Shown: positions 24,495 to 33,061 of the stretch, piece after piece
Position numbering within the stretch: the first letter of the stretch is position 1
Layout of the letters: every line of letters begins with the position of its first letter
Source of the DNA: Ferdinandcohnia sp036965045
GTDB taxonomy: Bacteria; Bacillota; Bacilli; Bacillales; Bacillaceae_L
DNA: 64,000 nt
NCBI RefSeq assembly: GCF_036965045.1
Contig: NZ_JBALOV010000026.1
Coordinates: 1 to 64,000 of the forward strand
Direction of reading: 5' to 3'
Notes under the pieces: generated by a model
The model's input: only the letters and a program-made list of their open reading frames with translations
Told to the model about the DNA's origin: nothing
Databases searched by the model: none
Position numbers and translations under genes: made by a program

Positions 24495-25385
24495 ATGATG
24501 GGGATCGAAAAGTATTTTCGGACTTTTGGGGTGTTGGCTTTGATTGGGTGTTTGGTTTTAAATATTATTTTATTATCAAAGGTAAATCAGCTAGAGGAGC
24601 AAGTGAGGTATCTTTCTGGTTCACAGCAAGACATTTCTTATCGAATCGATGATCAAGCAAGTCAGGTGTACAATACATTAGAAGAATTTAAAAATGAACA
24701 GAGTTGGATGGGTAGGATAAGCATGCAGTTCGATCATAAAGGGGTAAATGATGGTGAAGCTTTTGCCACTTTTAAGTGGCAGGTGAAGGAACTTCAAAAG
24801 GATTCAGATGTAAAGTTTCATTATTCTTTTGCGGATAGTGAGGAGTATGCAACGATTACCCCTGATGAGCTTAAAAACGGACTTTTTCAAGCGAAGGTGC
24901 CATTTGACTTTAAAAAAGAGCCTCAATGGAGAGTTGGTCTAATTACTACTGACTCCTACCACACTGAAGAGGTATCTGAAAAAGAAGCAATTGACGGACT
25001 CCAGGATACAATTACCTTTTATGTCACTGTTTCTACTGACGATATGGTAAAAAGCAGTGAAATCCAACAAGAATTTTTAGAGGATATAAAAACTAGTTAT
25101 TATGGAACGATCCACACCGATGTTCATCTTTTTAAGTCAAAATTAGATATAACATTGACAAATTACGTGATGGATGGAGAAACGATGTACGTGGAAAAGG
25201 CAATCCTTCAAAAATATAAAGGAAACACATTAATCGGAGAAGAAGAACTTCAAGGGATAGAGGAAAACTCCTCAAGCATGGAGCGCTATTTCCACCTCAG
25301 TCAGGTTGATCAATACGAAGATATTAAACTAGTGATGAAAGTCATTTATAACAATGGGGATACCTTTGAAAAAGAAATCTATTAA
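24495..25385 (+). CDS. Membrane-anchored extracytoplasmic protein of unknown function
   Basis: This protein of about 296 residues has one N-terminal membrane helix (FGVLALIGCLVLNIILL, about residues 11-27), a short coiled-coil segment (KVNQLEEQVRYL) and then a beta-rich, acidic outer domain with no cysteine. No family is recognised. GGGGAG lies next to the double ATG at 24495/24498; the open frame continues upstream to 24297 but without a site. The likely position is the outer face of the membrane. Orientation and spacing suggest independent transcription. Confidence 0.65.
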   Translation: MMGIEKYFRTFGVLALIGCLVLNIILLSKVNQLEEQVRYLSGSQQDISYRIDDQASQVYNTLEEFKNEQSWMGRISMQFDHKGVNDGEAFATFKWQVKELQKDSDVKFHYSFADSEEYATITPDELKNGLFQAKVPFDFKKEPQWRVGLITTDSYHTEEVSEKEAIDGLQDTITFYVTVSTDDMVKSSEIQQEFLEDIKTSYYGTIHTDVHLFKSKLDITLTNYVMDGETMYVEKAILQKYKGNTLIGEEELQGIEENSSSMERYFHLSQVDQYEDIKLVMKVIYNNGDTFEKEIY

Positions 25386-25390
25386 TGGGA

Positions 25391-25425
25391 TGGAGGGACA
25401 AGTTCACTGTCCCCGTATCCCACGG
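25391..25425 (+). repeat. GGGACA palindrome, copy 13
   Basis: GGGACAAGTTCACTGTCCCC is followed by GTATCCCA, just upstream of the macro-domain gene. It is the last recognised copy in the window. Confidence 0.68.
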
Positions 25426-25442
25426 GAATGGAGACAAGATAG

Positions 25443-26453
25443 ATGCCATTAGAGATTGTTCGGAATGATATTACACAAATGAAGGTGGATGTGATTGTGA
25501 ATGCTGCAAACACTGAGCTGAAAATGGGTGGTGGTGTGTGCGGCGCTATTTTTCGGGCTGCAGGCGTTGACGAACTCCAAGCTGCATGTGATGAAATCGG
25601 CAGCTGCCAGGTCGGACAAGCAGTCATCACCGATGCTTTTCATCTTCCAGCTAAATTCATCATACATACACCTGGGCCGATTTGGCAGGATGGGTCACAG
25701 AATGAGGCGAAGCTTTTACAATCTTCCTACTCTCATTCATTAGAACTAGCAAAGCTCCATCAATGCGAGTCTATTGCTTTTCCGCTCATATCAACTGGAA
25801 TCTATGGGTTTCCAAAAGAGGATGCCTTACAAATTGCAGTTTCGACGATTGGTTCATTTTTAATGGAACACGATATGCTTGTTTATCTGGTAGTTTTTGA
25901 CAAATCATCCTTTGGTATGAGCAAGAAGTTGTTTACCTCGATTCATGAATATATTGACGAGCATTATGTAGATGAATTTGAAACAACATTCAGTCGTGTT
26001 AGAAACATCGAACATTATTCTGCAGAACCGATACAGGACGTGCAAGAGAAGCTCTACGATATCGATGATAACAATCAAGTCCAAAGTCATTTAATACAAC
26101 TAGTCAACCAATTAGATGAATCATTTTCAGAAAGACTTTTTCGTTTAATTGATGAAAGAGGTATGACCGATGTAGAGACGTACAAACGAGCAAATATTGA
26201 TCGTCGATTGTTCTCGAAAATCCGCAATGAAGCAGACTACACCCCTAAGAAGAAGACAGCAATTGCCTTTGCTATTGCCTTACAATTAAATATCGATGAC
26301 ACCATGCATTTATTGTCCTCAGCTGGTTACACATTAACTCCTAGCAGCAAATTTGATGTCATCATTGAATTTTTTATCAATCGAGCAAATTACAATATTC
26401 ATGAAATCAATGAAGCTTTATTTATGTTCGACCAGCCCTTATTAGGAGCTTAA
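25443..26453 (+). CDS. Macro domain fused to a C-terminal helical domain
   Basis: This 336-residue protein begins with a complete macro domain (residues 1-170), the fold that binds or removes ADP-ribose. VNAANTELKMGGGV and the phosphate loop LISTGIYGFP are intact, consistent with hydrolase activity on ADP-ribose or its esters. A linker leads to a second domain (about 215-336) containing RLFRLIDERG, YKRANIDRRLFSKIR and a C-terminal NEALFMFDQPLLG. That domain looks helix-rich and HTH-like and recurs in Firmicutes, but no function is known to me. A VWA gene follows 84 bases later. Confidence 0.85.
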   Translation: MPLEIVRNDITQMKVDVIVNAANTELKMGGGVCGAIFRAAGVDELQAACDEIGSCQVGQAVITDAFHLPAKFIIHTPGPIWQDGSQNEAKLLQSSYSHSLELAKLHQCESIAFPLISTGIYGFPKEDALQIAVSTIGSFLMEHDMLVYLVVFDKSSFGMSKKLFTSIHEYIDEHYVDEFETTFSRVRNIEHYSAEPIQDVQEKLYDIDDNNQVQSHLIQLVNQLDESFSERLFRLIDERGMTDVETYKRANIDRRLFSKIRNEADYTPKKKTAIAFAIALQLNIDDTMHLLSSAGYTLTPSSKFDVIIEFFINRANYNIHEINEALFMFDQPLLGA

Positions 26454-26457
26454 AAAT

Positions 26458-26474
26458 GTCGCTTTTGAAGCGAC
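26458..26474 (+). promoter_or_regulatory. Short hairpin after the macro gene
   Basis: GTCGCTT pairs with AAGCGAC around a 3-nt loop, with no T run. It could be an attenuator or RNA processing site between the macro and VWA genes. Confidence 0.4.
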
Positions 26475-26490
26475 CAACTGTATTGGAAAT

Positions 26491-26537
26491 CTTGTTATCC
26501 TACTCTTGTAAAGAAAAATCGAACGGAGGATAACGAG
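26491..26537 (+). promoter_or_regulatory. RNA stem that would mask the VWA ribosome site
   Basis: CTTGTTATCC (26491-26500) pairs with GGATAACGAG (26528-26537) over ten positions with one G-U pair and a 27-nt loop. The second strand holds half of the Shine-Dalgarno GGAGGA and ends at the base before the ATG. Confidence 0.5.
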
Positions 26538-27173
26538 ATGAAAACAGAATTAGTATTTATTTTAGATAAGAGTGGATCAATGTCGGGTCTTGAAGCAGAC
26601 ACGATTGGCGGTTACAATTCAATGCTTAAGAAACAAAAGAAGGCAGAAGGGAAAGCCTGTGTTACTACCGTTTTATTTAATCACCATTATGAACTTTTGC
26701 ATGACCGCATCAACGTAAAGGGGATTTCACCCATGACTGAAAAGGATTATGAGGTTAGTGGAACGACTGCCTTATTAGATGCAATCGGTTTTACGATTCA
26801 AAAAATAAACAATGTCCAAAAACACACCAGCAAAGAGGAACGAGCTGAAAAAGTTCTATTCGTTATTACGACAGATGGTATGGAAAATGCGAGCCGTGAA
26901 TTTACATCAGAAAAAATTAAAAAAATGGTGCAATTTCAAAAAGAGAAATATGGTTGGGAATTTATGTTTTTAGGTGCAAATATTGATGCTGTTTCAACCG
27001 CAGCGGAGTTTGGAATTGATGAGGACTTTGCGGTGGATTACCACGCTGACGAACAAGGAACACAGTTAAACTATCAAATGGTCAGTGAGGCTGTTATAAA
27101 TTTGCGCAGTGGAAAGAAAATTGATCGAAGCTGGAAGGAAGAAATCGAGCGGGACTATAAGCAACGTTCTTGA
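26538..27173 (+). CDS. VWA domain protein
   Basis: This 211-residue protein is a single von Willebrand A domain. The MIDAS metal site is complete: DKSGSMS at residues 10-16, Thr in SGTTALLDA and Asp in TTDGMEN. There is no signal peptide or membrane segment, so it acts in the cytosol, probably as a protein-binding module. It follows the macro-domain fusion on the same strand. GGAGGATAAC is its ribosome site and lies within a predicted stem. Partners unknown. Confidence 0.85.
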   Translation: MKTELVFILDKSGSMSGLEADTIGGYNSMLKKQKKAEGKACVTTVLFNHHYELLHDRINVKGISPMTEKDYEVSGTTALLDAIGFTIQKINNVQKHTSKEERAEKVLFVITTDGMENASREFTSEKIKKMVQFQKEKYGWEFMFLGANIDAVSTAAEFGIDEDFAVDYHADEQGTQLNYQMVSEAVINLRSGKKIDRSWKEEIERDYKQRS

Positions 27174-27179
27174 ACGGAT

Positions 27180-27212
27180 ATAAAAAGCGCCTGATTCAAA
27201 GGTCAGGCGCCT
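27180..27212 (-). terminator. Terminator of the 27.2-28.1 kb membrane gene
   Basis: On the minus strand GCGCCTGA pairs with TCAGGCGC and is followed by TTTTTAT. It may also stop the VWA transcript. Confidence 0.8.
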
Positions 27213-27234
27213 GCAGCATCCACGGTAGAAGCCA

Positions 27235-28062
27235 TCATGTCTTATTTACAAGGACTTTGATTTTTCGGTCTGCATATCTGATAAACAGATAACCGAGGAA
27301 GAAGGTTAGAAAACTCAATAAGGAATCAAGTACCGTATGTTCAGCTTTTACAACGCCAATTAATTTCAGGACGATATCATAGACAATATACGCAATATTG
27401 ATCAAAAGAAACCAACTATTCCTTGCGTTTACAATACTCAAAATAGCAAGGACACTTGCAAAAATAAGAGCCGTAATTGTAGTAATTGCAGAACTACCAC
27501 GATATAAATGCTCAATCCATTCAACGTGGTAGGTCCTCATATTTAAGACGGCATGGAGCAAAAAATGCAGAGGTATAAAAATCCCGTAAAAAGATAAAAG
27601 CAACGAACCAAAGTGGATCCATTTCTTTTTTATATGAATCCACCATATTCTTGCTACAGGAAAGTAAATGAATAAACCAATAATTGTATACCAGGGGTTC
27701 CACCAATAGGTTTTAAAAATTCCCCATTTGGTAAAAAGGAGTTCAATAAGTGTAAAAAACAATGCTAACGGGAGGCTCCAGTACCACCTACACCTCATCA
27801 AGACGAATAAAACAGCAAAAGAAGGAAGTACAAGCCCGTTCACCATTGCACCTAAATGTGAATCTAACTCATCATGTAACAAACCAAGTTTATAAACATA
27901 AGCTTTCGCCCAAAGATAGACGAAGTAATCGAATAAAAGGGTTACTCCTGCAACGGTAAAATAAAGGATAAATAACCGAAAGTTTTTTACCTTCCGATAC
28001 GAAATCCAAAGAACGATTAATCCAATTAAAAATAAAGTTAAATATGCCCAAGTTCCAAGCAC
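27235..28062 (-). CDS. Polytopic membrane protein of unknown function
   Basis: This 275-residue protein has about eight hydrophobic segments from the N terminus to residue 265 and a short lysine-rich tail. Tryptophan-rich loops (KTYWWNPWY, RIWWIHIKKKWIH) stand out. No family is firmly recognised. GGAGG lies ten bases before the GTG at 28062. It is convergent with the VWA gene and apparently transcribed alone. Confidence 0.7.
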   Translation of the reverse strand: MLGTWAYLTLFLIGLIVLWISYRKVKNFRLFILYFTVAGVTLLFDYFVYLWAKAYVYKLGLLHDELDSHLGAMVNGLVLPSFAVLFVLMRCRWYWSLPLALFFTLIELLFTKWGIFKTYWWNPWYTIIGLFIYFPVARIWWIHIKKKWIHFGSLLLSFYGIFIPLHFLLHAVLNMRTYHVEWIEHLYRGSSAITTITALIFASVLAILSIVNARNSWFLLINIAYIVYDIVLKLIGVVKAEHTVLDSLLSFLTFFLGYLFIRYADRKIKVLVNKT

Positions 28063-28232
28063 TCAAAATATACCTCCGCCTTGCTTAATTATAGGTATTT
28101 TTACCTATTTTTGTAATTCTAATACTTTGATAAAACCAAAAATACCATATAAACATGTATTTTATGCTAAAATTAAAAATGGATACAACATACTAAAAAG
28201 TAAGAATATGGGGAAATTTTTAGGGGGAAGTA

Positions 28233-28769
28233 ATGAAAACCTGGACCTGGATCATGATTTTTCTACTACTAATAGGTGGCTCAATCGGCCTTATGTTTGG
28301 CGTTTATAAAATGTTCGATAGTGGTGATTCGCAAAAAGCAGCCTCTTCATCAAACCAAGCATCCAATAAAGCGGAGGAGTTTGAGGAGCAGACCAAGAAA
28401 ATTGGTGGTGTCACCTTTGATTTGAATTTAGGTCAAGCACCGCAAGAGAGTGAAGTCATAGCAGCGATGCACCATATGACTCATCAAAAGGTGAAAGCCC
28501 ATAAAAAATGGGGTGCTAAACCAATGATACCAGACACCATCAACGAAATTTATGAGGTCGTATCAAAAAGTGACTTTACTAGAAAAGAAGATCTTTTGGC
28601 CATTTTGGAACGATGGAAAAATGGAGATTTCAGTCAAGCCGATGATGACCATAATTATTTTTGGAACTATCAAAACGGAAATACCGGAGAAGCATATGGC
28701 CTAATGAGTGAGGCTGAAGAAAGAAGATTTATTTTAGAAAATTTTGGTGAAGAGTTTTTGCCTGAATAA
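28233..28769 (+). CDS. DUF6241 family membrane-anchored protein
   Basis: This 178-residue protein has one N-terminal membrane helix (about residues 5-25), a Ser/Ala/Gln-rich linker and an outer domain with MHHMTHQKVKA, ILERWKNGDFSQAD and a C-terminal EEERRF-like helix. These match DUF6241 of Bacillaceae, function unknown. GGGGGAAG precedes the ATG. It stands alone with its own terminator. Confidence 0.72.
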   Translation: MKTWTWIMIFLLLIGGSIGLMFGVYKMFDSGDSQKAASSSNQASNKAEEFEEQTKKIGGVTFDLNLGQAPQESEVIAAMHHMTHQKVKAHKKWGAKPMIPDTINEIYEVVSKSDFTRKEDLLAILERWKNGDFSQADDDHNYFWNYQNGNTGEAYGLMSEAEERRFILENFGEEFLPE

Positions 28770-28802
28770 AGGTTAGTCCAATAGGAACTAGCCTTTTTTT
28801 AT
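28769..28802 (+). terminator. Intrinsic terminator after the DUF6241 gene
   Basis: AAGGTTAGTCC pairs with GGAACTAGCCTT and is followed by T6. Confidence 0.85.
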
Positions 28803-29042
28803 GGAAAATTAGTCCTTTTTTCCCTCTCGTTTTTCTTCAAAAGCGTTCTTTTGAATCAATGAAGGGAGTGTGGCCTTCCGTTATAATGAGGAGGCGGAAT
28901 ATTCAAAAAAAAGGTGGTGTACCTAGTAATCTGCAAAAGTTTCATTCTGCCAAAGGTCATCGTACTATTTCTACCTAATTTCAAATAAGGATCTTGAAAC
29001 TGATTCCATCCATTATCTACATATTAGAAATGAGGGATGATT
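28803..29042 (+). other. Intergenic region before the subtilase
   Basis: This 240-bp AT-rich stretch holds a TATAAT at 28882-28887 with no good -35 and a long leader. No hairpin or ORF worth calling was seen. Confidence 0.4.
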
Positions 29043-30296
29043 TTGAAGTTATTTTCAAAGCTATTGTCAGTTTTCCTTATTGCGGTTATGTTTTATTCTC
29101 TTTTAGCAATTGGAGTATTCGCTGCTCCTGAACAAGACGTATCCTCAAACAACAATCTGCGCGTATTAATTCAACCACTCAATAAAAATGACAAATCAAA
29201 ATTAAAGTCTGTATATGGGGCACGATGGGATTTTGAATCAAAGGGCTTCACTACAACCGTAAATGAACAACAATACAATGCTCTATTAAAAAATAAAAAT
29301 GTGAAAATATCACTTGTTGGTACAGCCTCGATTGCTGCAAAACCAAAAGCAGGTGGAGAAGTAGTTCCTTCAGACCGTACTCCATGGGGAATTGAAGCCA
29401 TTTATAATGATCCTCAAATTGCAGCTGCAGATGGTGGGGACAATATTAGGGTAGCAGTCTTGGATACTGGAACCAATATTAATCATTCTGATTTACAAGC
29501 TAATGTTGAGCAATGTAAGGATTTTAGTCAAAATAAATCTCCATTAATCAATGGCTCATGCACCGATAAGAACGGCCATGGAACACATGTAGCGGGAACT
29601 GTATTAGCAAATGGCGGCAATGGAAATGGTATTTATGGGGTTGCACCAGATGCAAAGCTTTGGGCATATCGTGTATTAGGAAGCAGTGGCTTCGGCTATT
29701 CCGATGATATTGCTGCTGCCATCCGCCATGCAGCAGACGAAGGTAAGAAATTTGGAGTGAAAGTCGTCATCTCTATGTCATTAGGGTCAAGTTCAAAGGA
29801 TTCCTTAATTGCGGATGCTGTAACATATGCTGTTAATAACGGGGCTTTAGTAGTTGCAGCGGCAGGTAATGAGGGTCCTGCACCGAACACGATTGGGTTC
29901 CCTGGTGGACTTCATGATGCAATTGCAGTAGCTGCCTTAGAGAATGTGCTGCAAAATGGTTCATACCGCATAGCTGATTTTTCTTCAAGAGGTAATCCAT
30001 CGACTGCTGGTGATTTTGTGATTGGCGAAAGAGATGTGGAATTATCAGCACCTGGTCGTGCAATAGAATCTACATGGAGTGATGGAACGTATAATACAAT
30101 TAGTGGTACATCAATGGCGACTCCTCATATATCAGGTTTAGCAGCAAAAATTTGGGCAGAAAACCCAAGTATGACAAACCACCAATTAAGAACTGAGTTA
30201 CAAAATCGAGCGAAAAGTAATGATATTACGGTGGGACAATATGCCGAGACGGGTGACGACATAGCTTCTGGATTTGGTTTTCCATTGGTTAAGTAA
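29043..30296 (+). CDS. Secreted S8 family subtilisin-like serine protease
   Basis: This 417-residue preproprotease has a signal peptide (about residues 1-27, ending IGVFAAPE), an inhibitor-like propeptide to about 110 and the catalytic domain. The triad is Asp141 (AVLDTG), His179 (NGHGTHVAG) and Ser357 (GTSMATPH). Two cysteines (EQCKDF, GSCTDK) could form a disulfide close to the active site, as in some thermostable subtilases. The TTG at 29043 is chosen because GAGGG lies six bases before it; the ATG at 29037 abuts that site. No adjacent inhibitor or partner gene. Extracellular protein degradation is likely. Confidence 0.92.
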   Translation: MKLFSKLLSVFLIAVMFYSLLAIGVFAAPEQDVSSNNNLRVLIQPLNKNDKSKLKSVYGARWDFESKGFTTTVNEQQYNALLKNKNVKISLVGTASIAAKPKAGGEVVPSDRTPWGIEAIYNDPQIAAADGGDNIRVAVLDTGTNINHSDLQANVEQCKDFSQNKSPLINGSCTDKNGHGTHVAGTVLANGGNGNGIYGVAPDAKLWAYRVLGSSGFGYSDDIAAAIRHAADEGKKFGVKVVISMSLGSSSKDSLIADAVTYAVNNGALVVAAAGNEGPAPNTIGFPGGLHDAIAVAALENVLQNGSYRIADFSSRGNPSTAGDFVIGERDVELSAPGRAIESTWSDGTYNTISGTSMATPHISGLAAKIWAENPSMTNHQLRTELQNRAKSNDITVGQYAETGDDIASGFGFPLVK

Positions 30297-30298
30297 AT

Positions 30299-30343
30299 AA
30301 AAACGGCTAAAATGAATTTTGATCATTTTAGCCGTTTTTCTAT
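30299..30343. terminator. Bidirectional terminator between the subtilase and ArsR gene
   Basis: AAAACGGCTAAAATGA pairs with TCATTTTAGCCGTTTT, a 16-bp stem flanked by A and T runs. Confidence 0.92.
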
Positions 30344-30675
30344 TCGTTTCCCTCTTCTCCAATTTTATCGAGAAGGGAAATGGTATTGACTAGGTGGTTA
30401 TTAAAAATTTGTTTTGCCACTGAAAGCAGCTCAACAATCATTGGATCTCTGAGAGAGTAGATGACCCGATTGCCATCCTTTGTGCCATACACAACATTTT
30501 TAGCACGTAGTACAGTTAGTTGCTGGGACACGGCTGACCCTTCGCTGCCGATTAGGGTTTGAATTTCATTCACATTTTTATCACCCTCAGCAAGAAGCTC
30601 TAAGATTCGAATCCGTAATGGATGTGCAAGGGCCTTAAAAAAGTCAGCCTTAAATTGCTGCATTTCTAAATTCAC
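30340..30675 (-). CDS. ArsR family winged-helix regulator
   Basis: This 111-residue regulator has the ArsR core: KALAHPLRIRILELL, then a recognition helix in SAVSQQLTVLRAKNVV and a beta-wing with DGNRVIYSL. It contains no cysteine at all, so the usual thiolate metal or persulfide sensing of ArsR proteins is not possible through Cys. It lies 21 bases downstream of the SulP gene on the same strand. GAGGTAAGGTA precedes the GTG start; an ATG at 30663 is an alternative. Confidence 0.88.
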   Translation of the reverse strand: MNLEMQQFKADFFKALAHPLRIRILELLAEGDKNVNEIQTLIGSEGSAVSQQLTVLRAKNVVYGTKDGNRVIYSLRDPMIVELLSVAKQIFNNHLVNTISLLDKIGEEGNE

Positions 30676-30696
30676 TACCTTACCTCACTTTCAACA

Positions 30697-32454
30697 TTAA
30701 CTAAGGGAAACACTTTTCTTGTTGACTACTTTTTCTTCGACTCCGGATAAAACCTGACACTCTTTAAAGGCAAAATGTCTACAGCCCAAACATTTATTAT
30801 GATGAATCTGCGTAAGTGCAAAATCAATCGCATCACCAGTATGTTCAAAGAAATTTTCTTCCCCAATGAGCTCATATAGACCCGTTTTTTGAAGGACGCT
30901 CATAGGCTGTGGTTTAATTCCTGAGATTAACACAATCCCATGCTTTGAAAAATCCTTTACAATACTAGCTAGTCTGGCTTCTCCTGTTGTATCCATAAAT
31001 GGGACTCTACCAAGACGCAAGAGAAGAACTTTAGGCTTGTAATAGATTGATTTCATAATTTGTTGCTCAAAAGCCTGTGCTGCTCCGAAAAATAAAGGTC
31101 CCTCCACATTATAAATACTAATTTGCGGACAATCATGTGAATCGGTGACAATGCGAGTATCCATTTTTTCATTCTTTGTTTCCGGGTTCGGTAACGCTTT
31201 TTCTGTCACTATTATATCACTCATTCGCTTAGTAAAAAGAACAACTGCTAAAATTAGCCCCACTTGGACTGCAACGGTTAAATTCATAAAGACCGTTAAT
31301 AAAAAGGTGACAATCAAGACAAGTGAGTCTCCGGTTCTTGTTTGTAAAACATGATAAAAGACGCGACGTTCACTCATGTTCCACGCAACAAGCATAATAA
31401 TCGGTGCCATACTCGCTAACGGAATTTTTGAAGCATAGGGAGCAAATAAAAGTAAGACAAGTAGAACAACGACACCGTGGATGACACCGGAAAAAGGTGA
31501 CACAGCCCCTGTTTTAATATTGGTTGCTGTTCTTGCAATAGCACCTGTCGCCGGGATACCACCAAACAAAGGAGTCACCATATTCGCAAGGCCCTGACCG
31601 ACTAATTCCCGGTTACTATTATGCTTGCTGTTCGTCATTCCATCCGCGACAACAGCTGAAAGAAGCGACTCAATGGCCCCTAACATCGCGATCACAAATG
31701 CTGGTTGAATCAATTGTTTTATTCGCTCAAATGTTATATCAGGAAATTGAAAACTTGGCAGTTTACTAGGAATGTCTCCAAAGGTTGAGCCTATTGTGGC
31801 TACCTGGGTTGGATAAAAGATTGCCGCAATTCCTGTCGATAATAGTAAAGCAATTAATGAGCCAGGTACTTTAGGAAAAAGCTTTGGTGTTAATAGCAGT
31901 ACCACTAAACAAATAGAAGCAGTTAAAAGGCTATAAAGATTGATCTCATGAAGATGGAGGACAATTTCTCTCATATTATCCAAAAATAATTCATGCTTCT
32001 CAATCTGATCAAGACCAAGAAAGTTTGGTACTTGCCCGACAAATATAATGATGGCAATACCGGATGTAAAACCGATCGTAACGGGACGGGGAATAAATTT
32101 GATTAAAGAGCCCAGTTTAAAAATTCCCATCAAGAAAAGGATGATCCCCGCCATAAAACCTGCAATTAATAGATTTTCAAATCCATAGGTTGCAACAATC
32201 CCAAATAAAATCGGAATAAAGGCACCAGTGGGTCCCCCGATTTGGTATTTGGAGCCTCCAAAGAGTGAAATAAGAATACCCGCAATGATGGTCGTATAGA
32301 TCCCATATTCAGGTTTGACGCCTGAAGCAATCGCGAATGCCATTCCAAGAGGAATGGCAATAATCCCAACAACGACGCCAGAAATAAGATCCTTTTGAAA
32401 AGATTGAACCGAATACCCTTTAAATCTCCCTGAAAAAGCCCACTTTTGTAGCAT
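30697..32454 (-). CDS. SulP family anion transporter with STAS domain
   Basis: This 585-residue transporter has about ten to twelve membrane segments (residues 15-430) and a cytosolic STAS domain (about 450-560, VEGPLFFGAAQAFEQQI and LRLGRVPFMDTTG). Members carry sulfate, bicarbonate or other anions. The C terminus adds a cysteine-rich CLGCRHFAFKEC motif, suggesting redox or metal control. AAGGAAGGA precedes the ATG. It is the first gene of a unit with the ArsR regulator. GAATAT occurs twice in the upstream AT-rich DNA (32477-32498), a possible regulator site. Confidence 0.9.
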   Translation of the reverse strand: MLQKWAFSGRFKGYSVQSFQKDLISGVVVGIIAIPLGMAFAIASGVKPEYGIYTTIIAGILISLFGGSKYQIGGPTGAFIPILFGIVATYGFENLLIAGFMAGIILFLMGIFKLGSLIKFIPRPVTIGFTSGIAIIIFVGQVPNFLGLDQIEKHELFLDNMREIVLHLHEINLYSLLTASICLVVLLLTPKLFPKVPGSLIALLLSTGIAAIFYPTQVATIGSTFGDIPSKLPSFQFPDITFERIKQLIQPAFVIAMLGAIESLLSAVVADGMTNSKHNSNRELVGQGLANMVTPLFGGIPATGAIARTATNIKTGAVSPFSGVIHGVVVLLVLLLFAPYASKIPLASMAPIIMLVAWNMSERRVFYHVLQTRTGDSLVLIVTFLLTVFMNLTVAVQVGLILAVVLFTKRMSDIIVTEKALPNPETKNEKMDTRIVTDSHDCPQISIYNVEGPLFFGAAQAFEQQIMKSIYYKPKVLLLRLGRVPFMDTTGEARLASIVKDFSKHGIVLISGIKPQPMSVLQKTGLYELIGEENFFEHTGDAIDFALTQIHHNKCLGCRHFAFKECQVLSGVEEKVVNKKSVSLS

Positions 32455-32565
32455 TTTTATCCTTCCTTCTAAATAATAGAATATCTGATTATTTGAATAT
32501 ACATATATAAAATTTACTCCTATTAATCTATAAAGTCAAAAAAAAAATTTGTGGTAACTAAAAAA

Positions 32566-32597
32566 GGCCTGCCTAGAAACCAGGCAGGCCTTAAGAT
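32566..32597 (-). terminator. Strong hairpin with minus-strand T run
   Basis: AAGGCCTGCC pairs with GGCAGGCCTT around a 9-nt loop and TTTTTT follows on the minus strand. It lies in a 350-bp gap with no minus-strand gene immediately upstream, so it may shield the SulP promoter from read-through. Confidence 0.75.
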
Positions 32598-32749
32598 AAA
32601 TTGTTATTTTAAAAAATAAATAAGTTTTATTAACTATATAAAAGCCATGTAAATAAATTTTAAATCAATATTGCAATATAATATATAAGTGTGTATAATA
32701 GCTCAAGTGGTCATAAAAAAAATACTTCGACAAAAACCTACAAAAACTC

Positions 32750-32778
32750 TTGCAATACATTTACAAACTTGTTATAAT
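32750..32778 (+). promoter_or_regulatory. Strong sigma-A promoter for tRNA-Gly
   Basis: TTGCAA (32750-32755), 17 bases, TATAAT (32773-32778). The tRNA begins 27 bases later. Confidence 0.9.
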
Positions 32779-32805
32779 GTTCACATAATTACTTTTCAAA
32801 TACGT

Positions 32806-32836
32806 GCGGGTGTAGTTTAATGGTAAAACCTCAGCC
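32806..32836 (+). tRNA. tRNA-Gly, truncated by the assembly gap
   Basis: Bases 32806-32836 equal the first 31 bases of the complete tRNA-Gly at 32980. The rest is lost in the N run. It may be a first tandem copy or the same gene seen from two contig ends. Confidence 0.75.
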
Positions 32837-32978
32837 NNNNNNNNNNNNNNNNNNNNNNNNNNNNNNNNNNNNNNNNNNNNNNNNNNNNNNNNNNNNNNNN
32901 NNNNNNNNNNNNNNNNNNNNNNNNNNNNNNNNNNNNNNNNNNNNNNNNNNNNNNNNNNNNNNNNNNNNNNNNNNNNNN
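32837..32978. other. Assembly gap, 142 N
   Basis: The gap is flanked on both sides by the same 32 bases (TGCGGGTG... to ...CTCAGCC), a sign that the assembler stopped at a repeated tRNA. Confidence 0.95.
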
Positions 32979-32979
32979 T

Positions 32980-33053
32980 GCGGGTGTAGTTTAATGGTAA
33001 AACCTCAGCCTTCCAAGCTGATGTCGTGAGTTCGATTCTCATCACCCGCTCCA
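32980..33053 (+). tRNA. tRNA-Gly (UCC anticodon)
   Basis: The acceptor arm GCGGGTG pairs with CACCCGC. The anticodon stem TCAGC/GCTGA encloses the loop CTTCCAA with anticodon TCC. The T arm carries TTCGATT, and CCA is encoded (33051-33053). Confidence 0.95.
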
Positions 33054-33061
33054 TACATACA

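Noticed and set aside
32566..32597. AAGGCCTGCC hairpin as the tRNA-Gly or SulP terminator
   Set aside because: Its T run is on the minus strand upstream of the SulP start, so it cannot end either gene.
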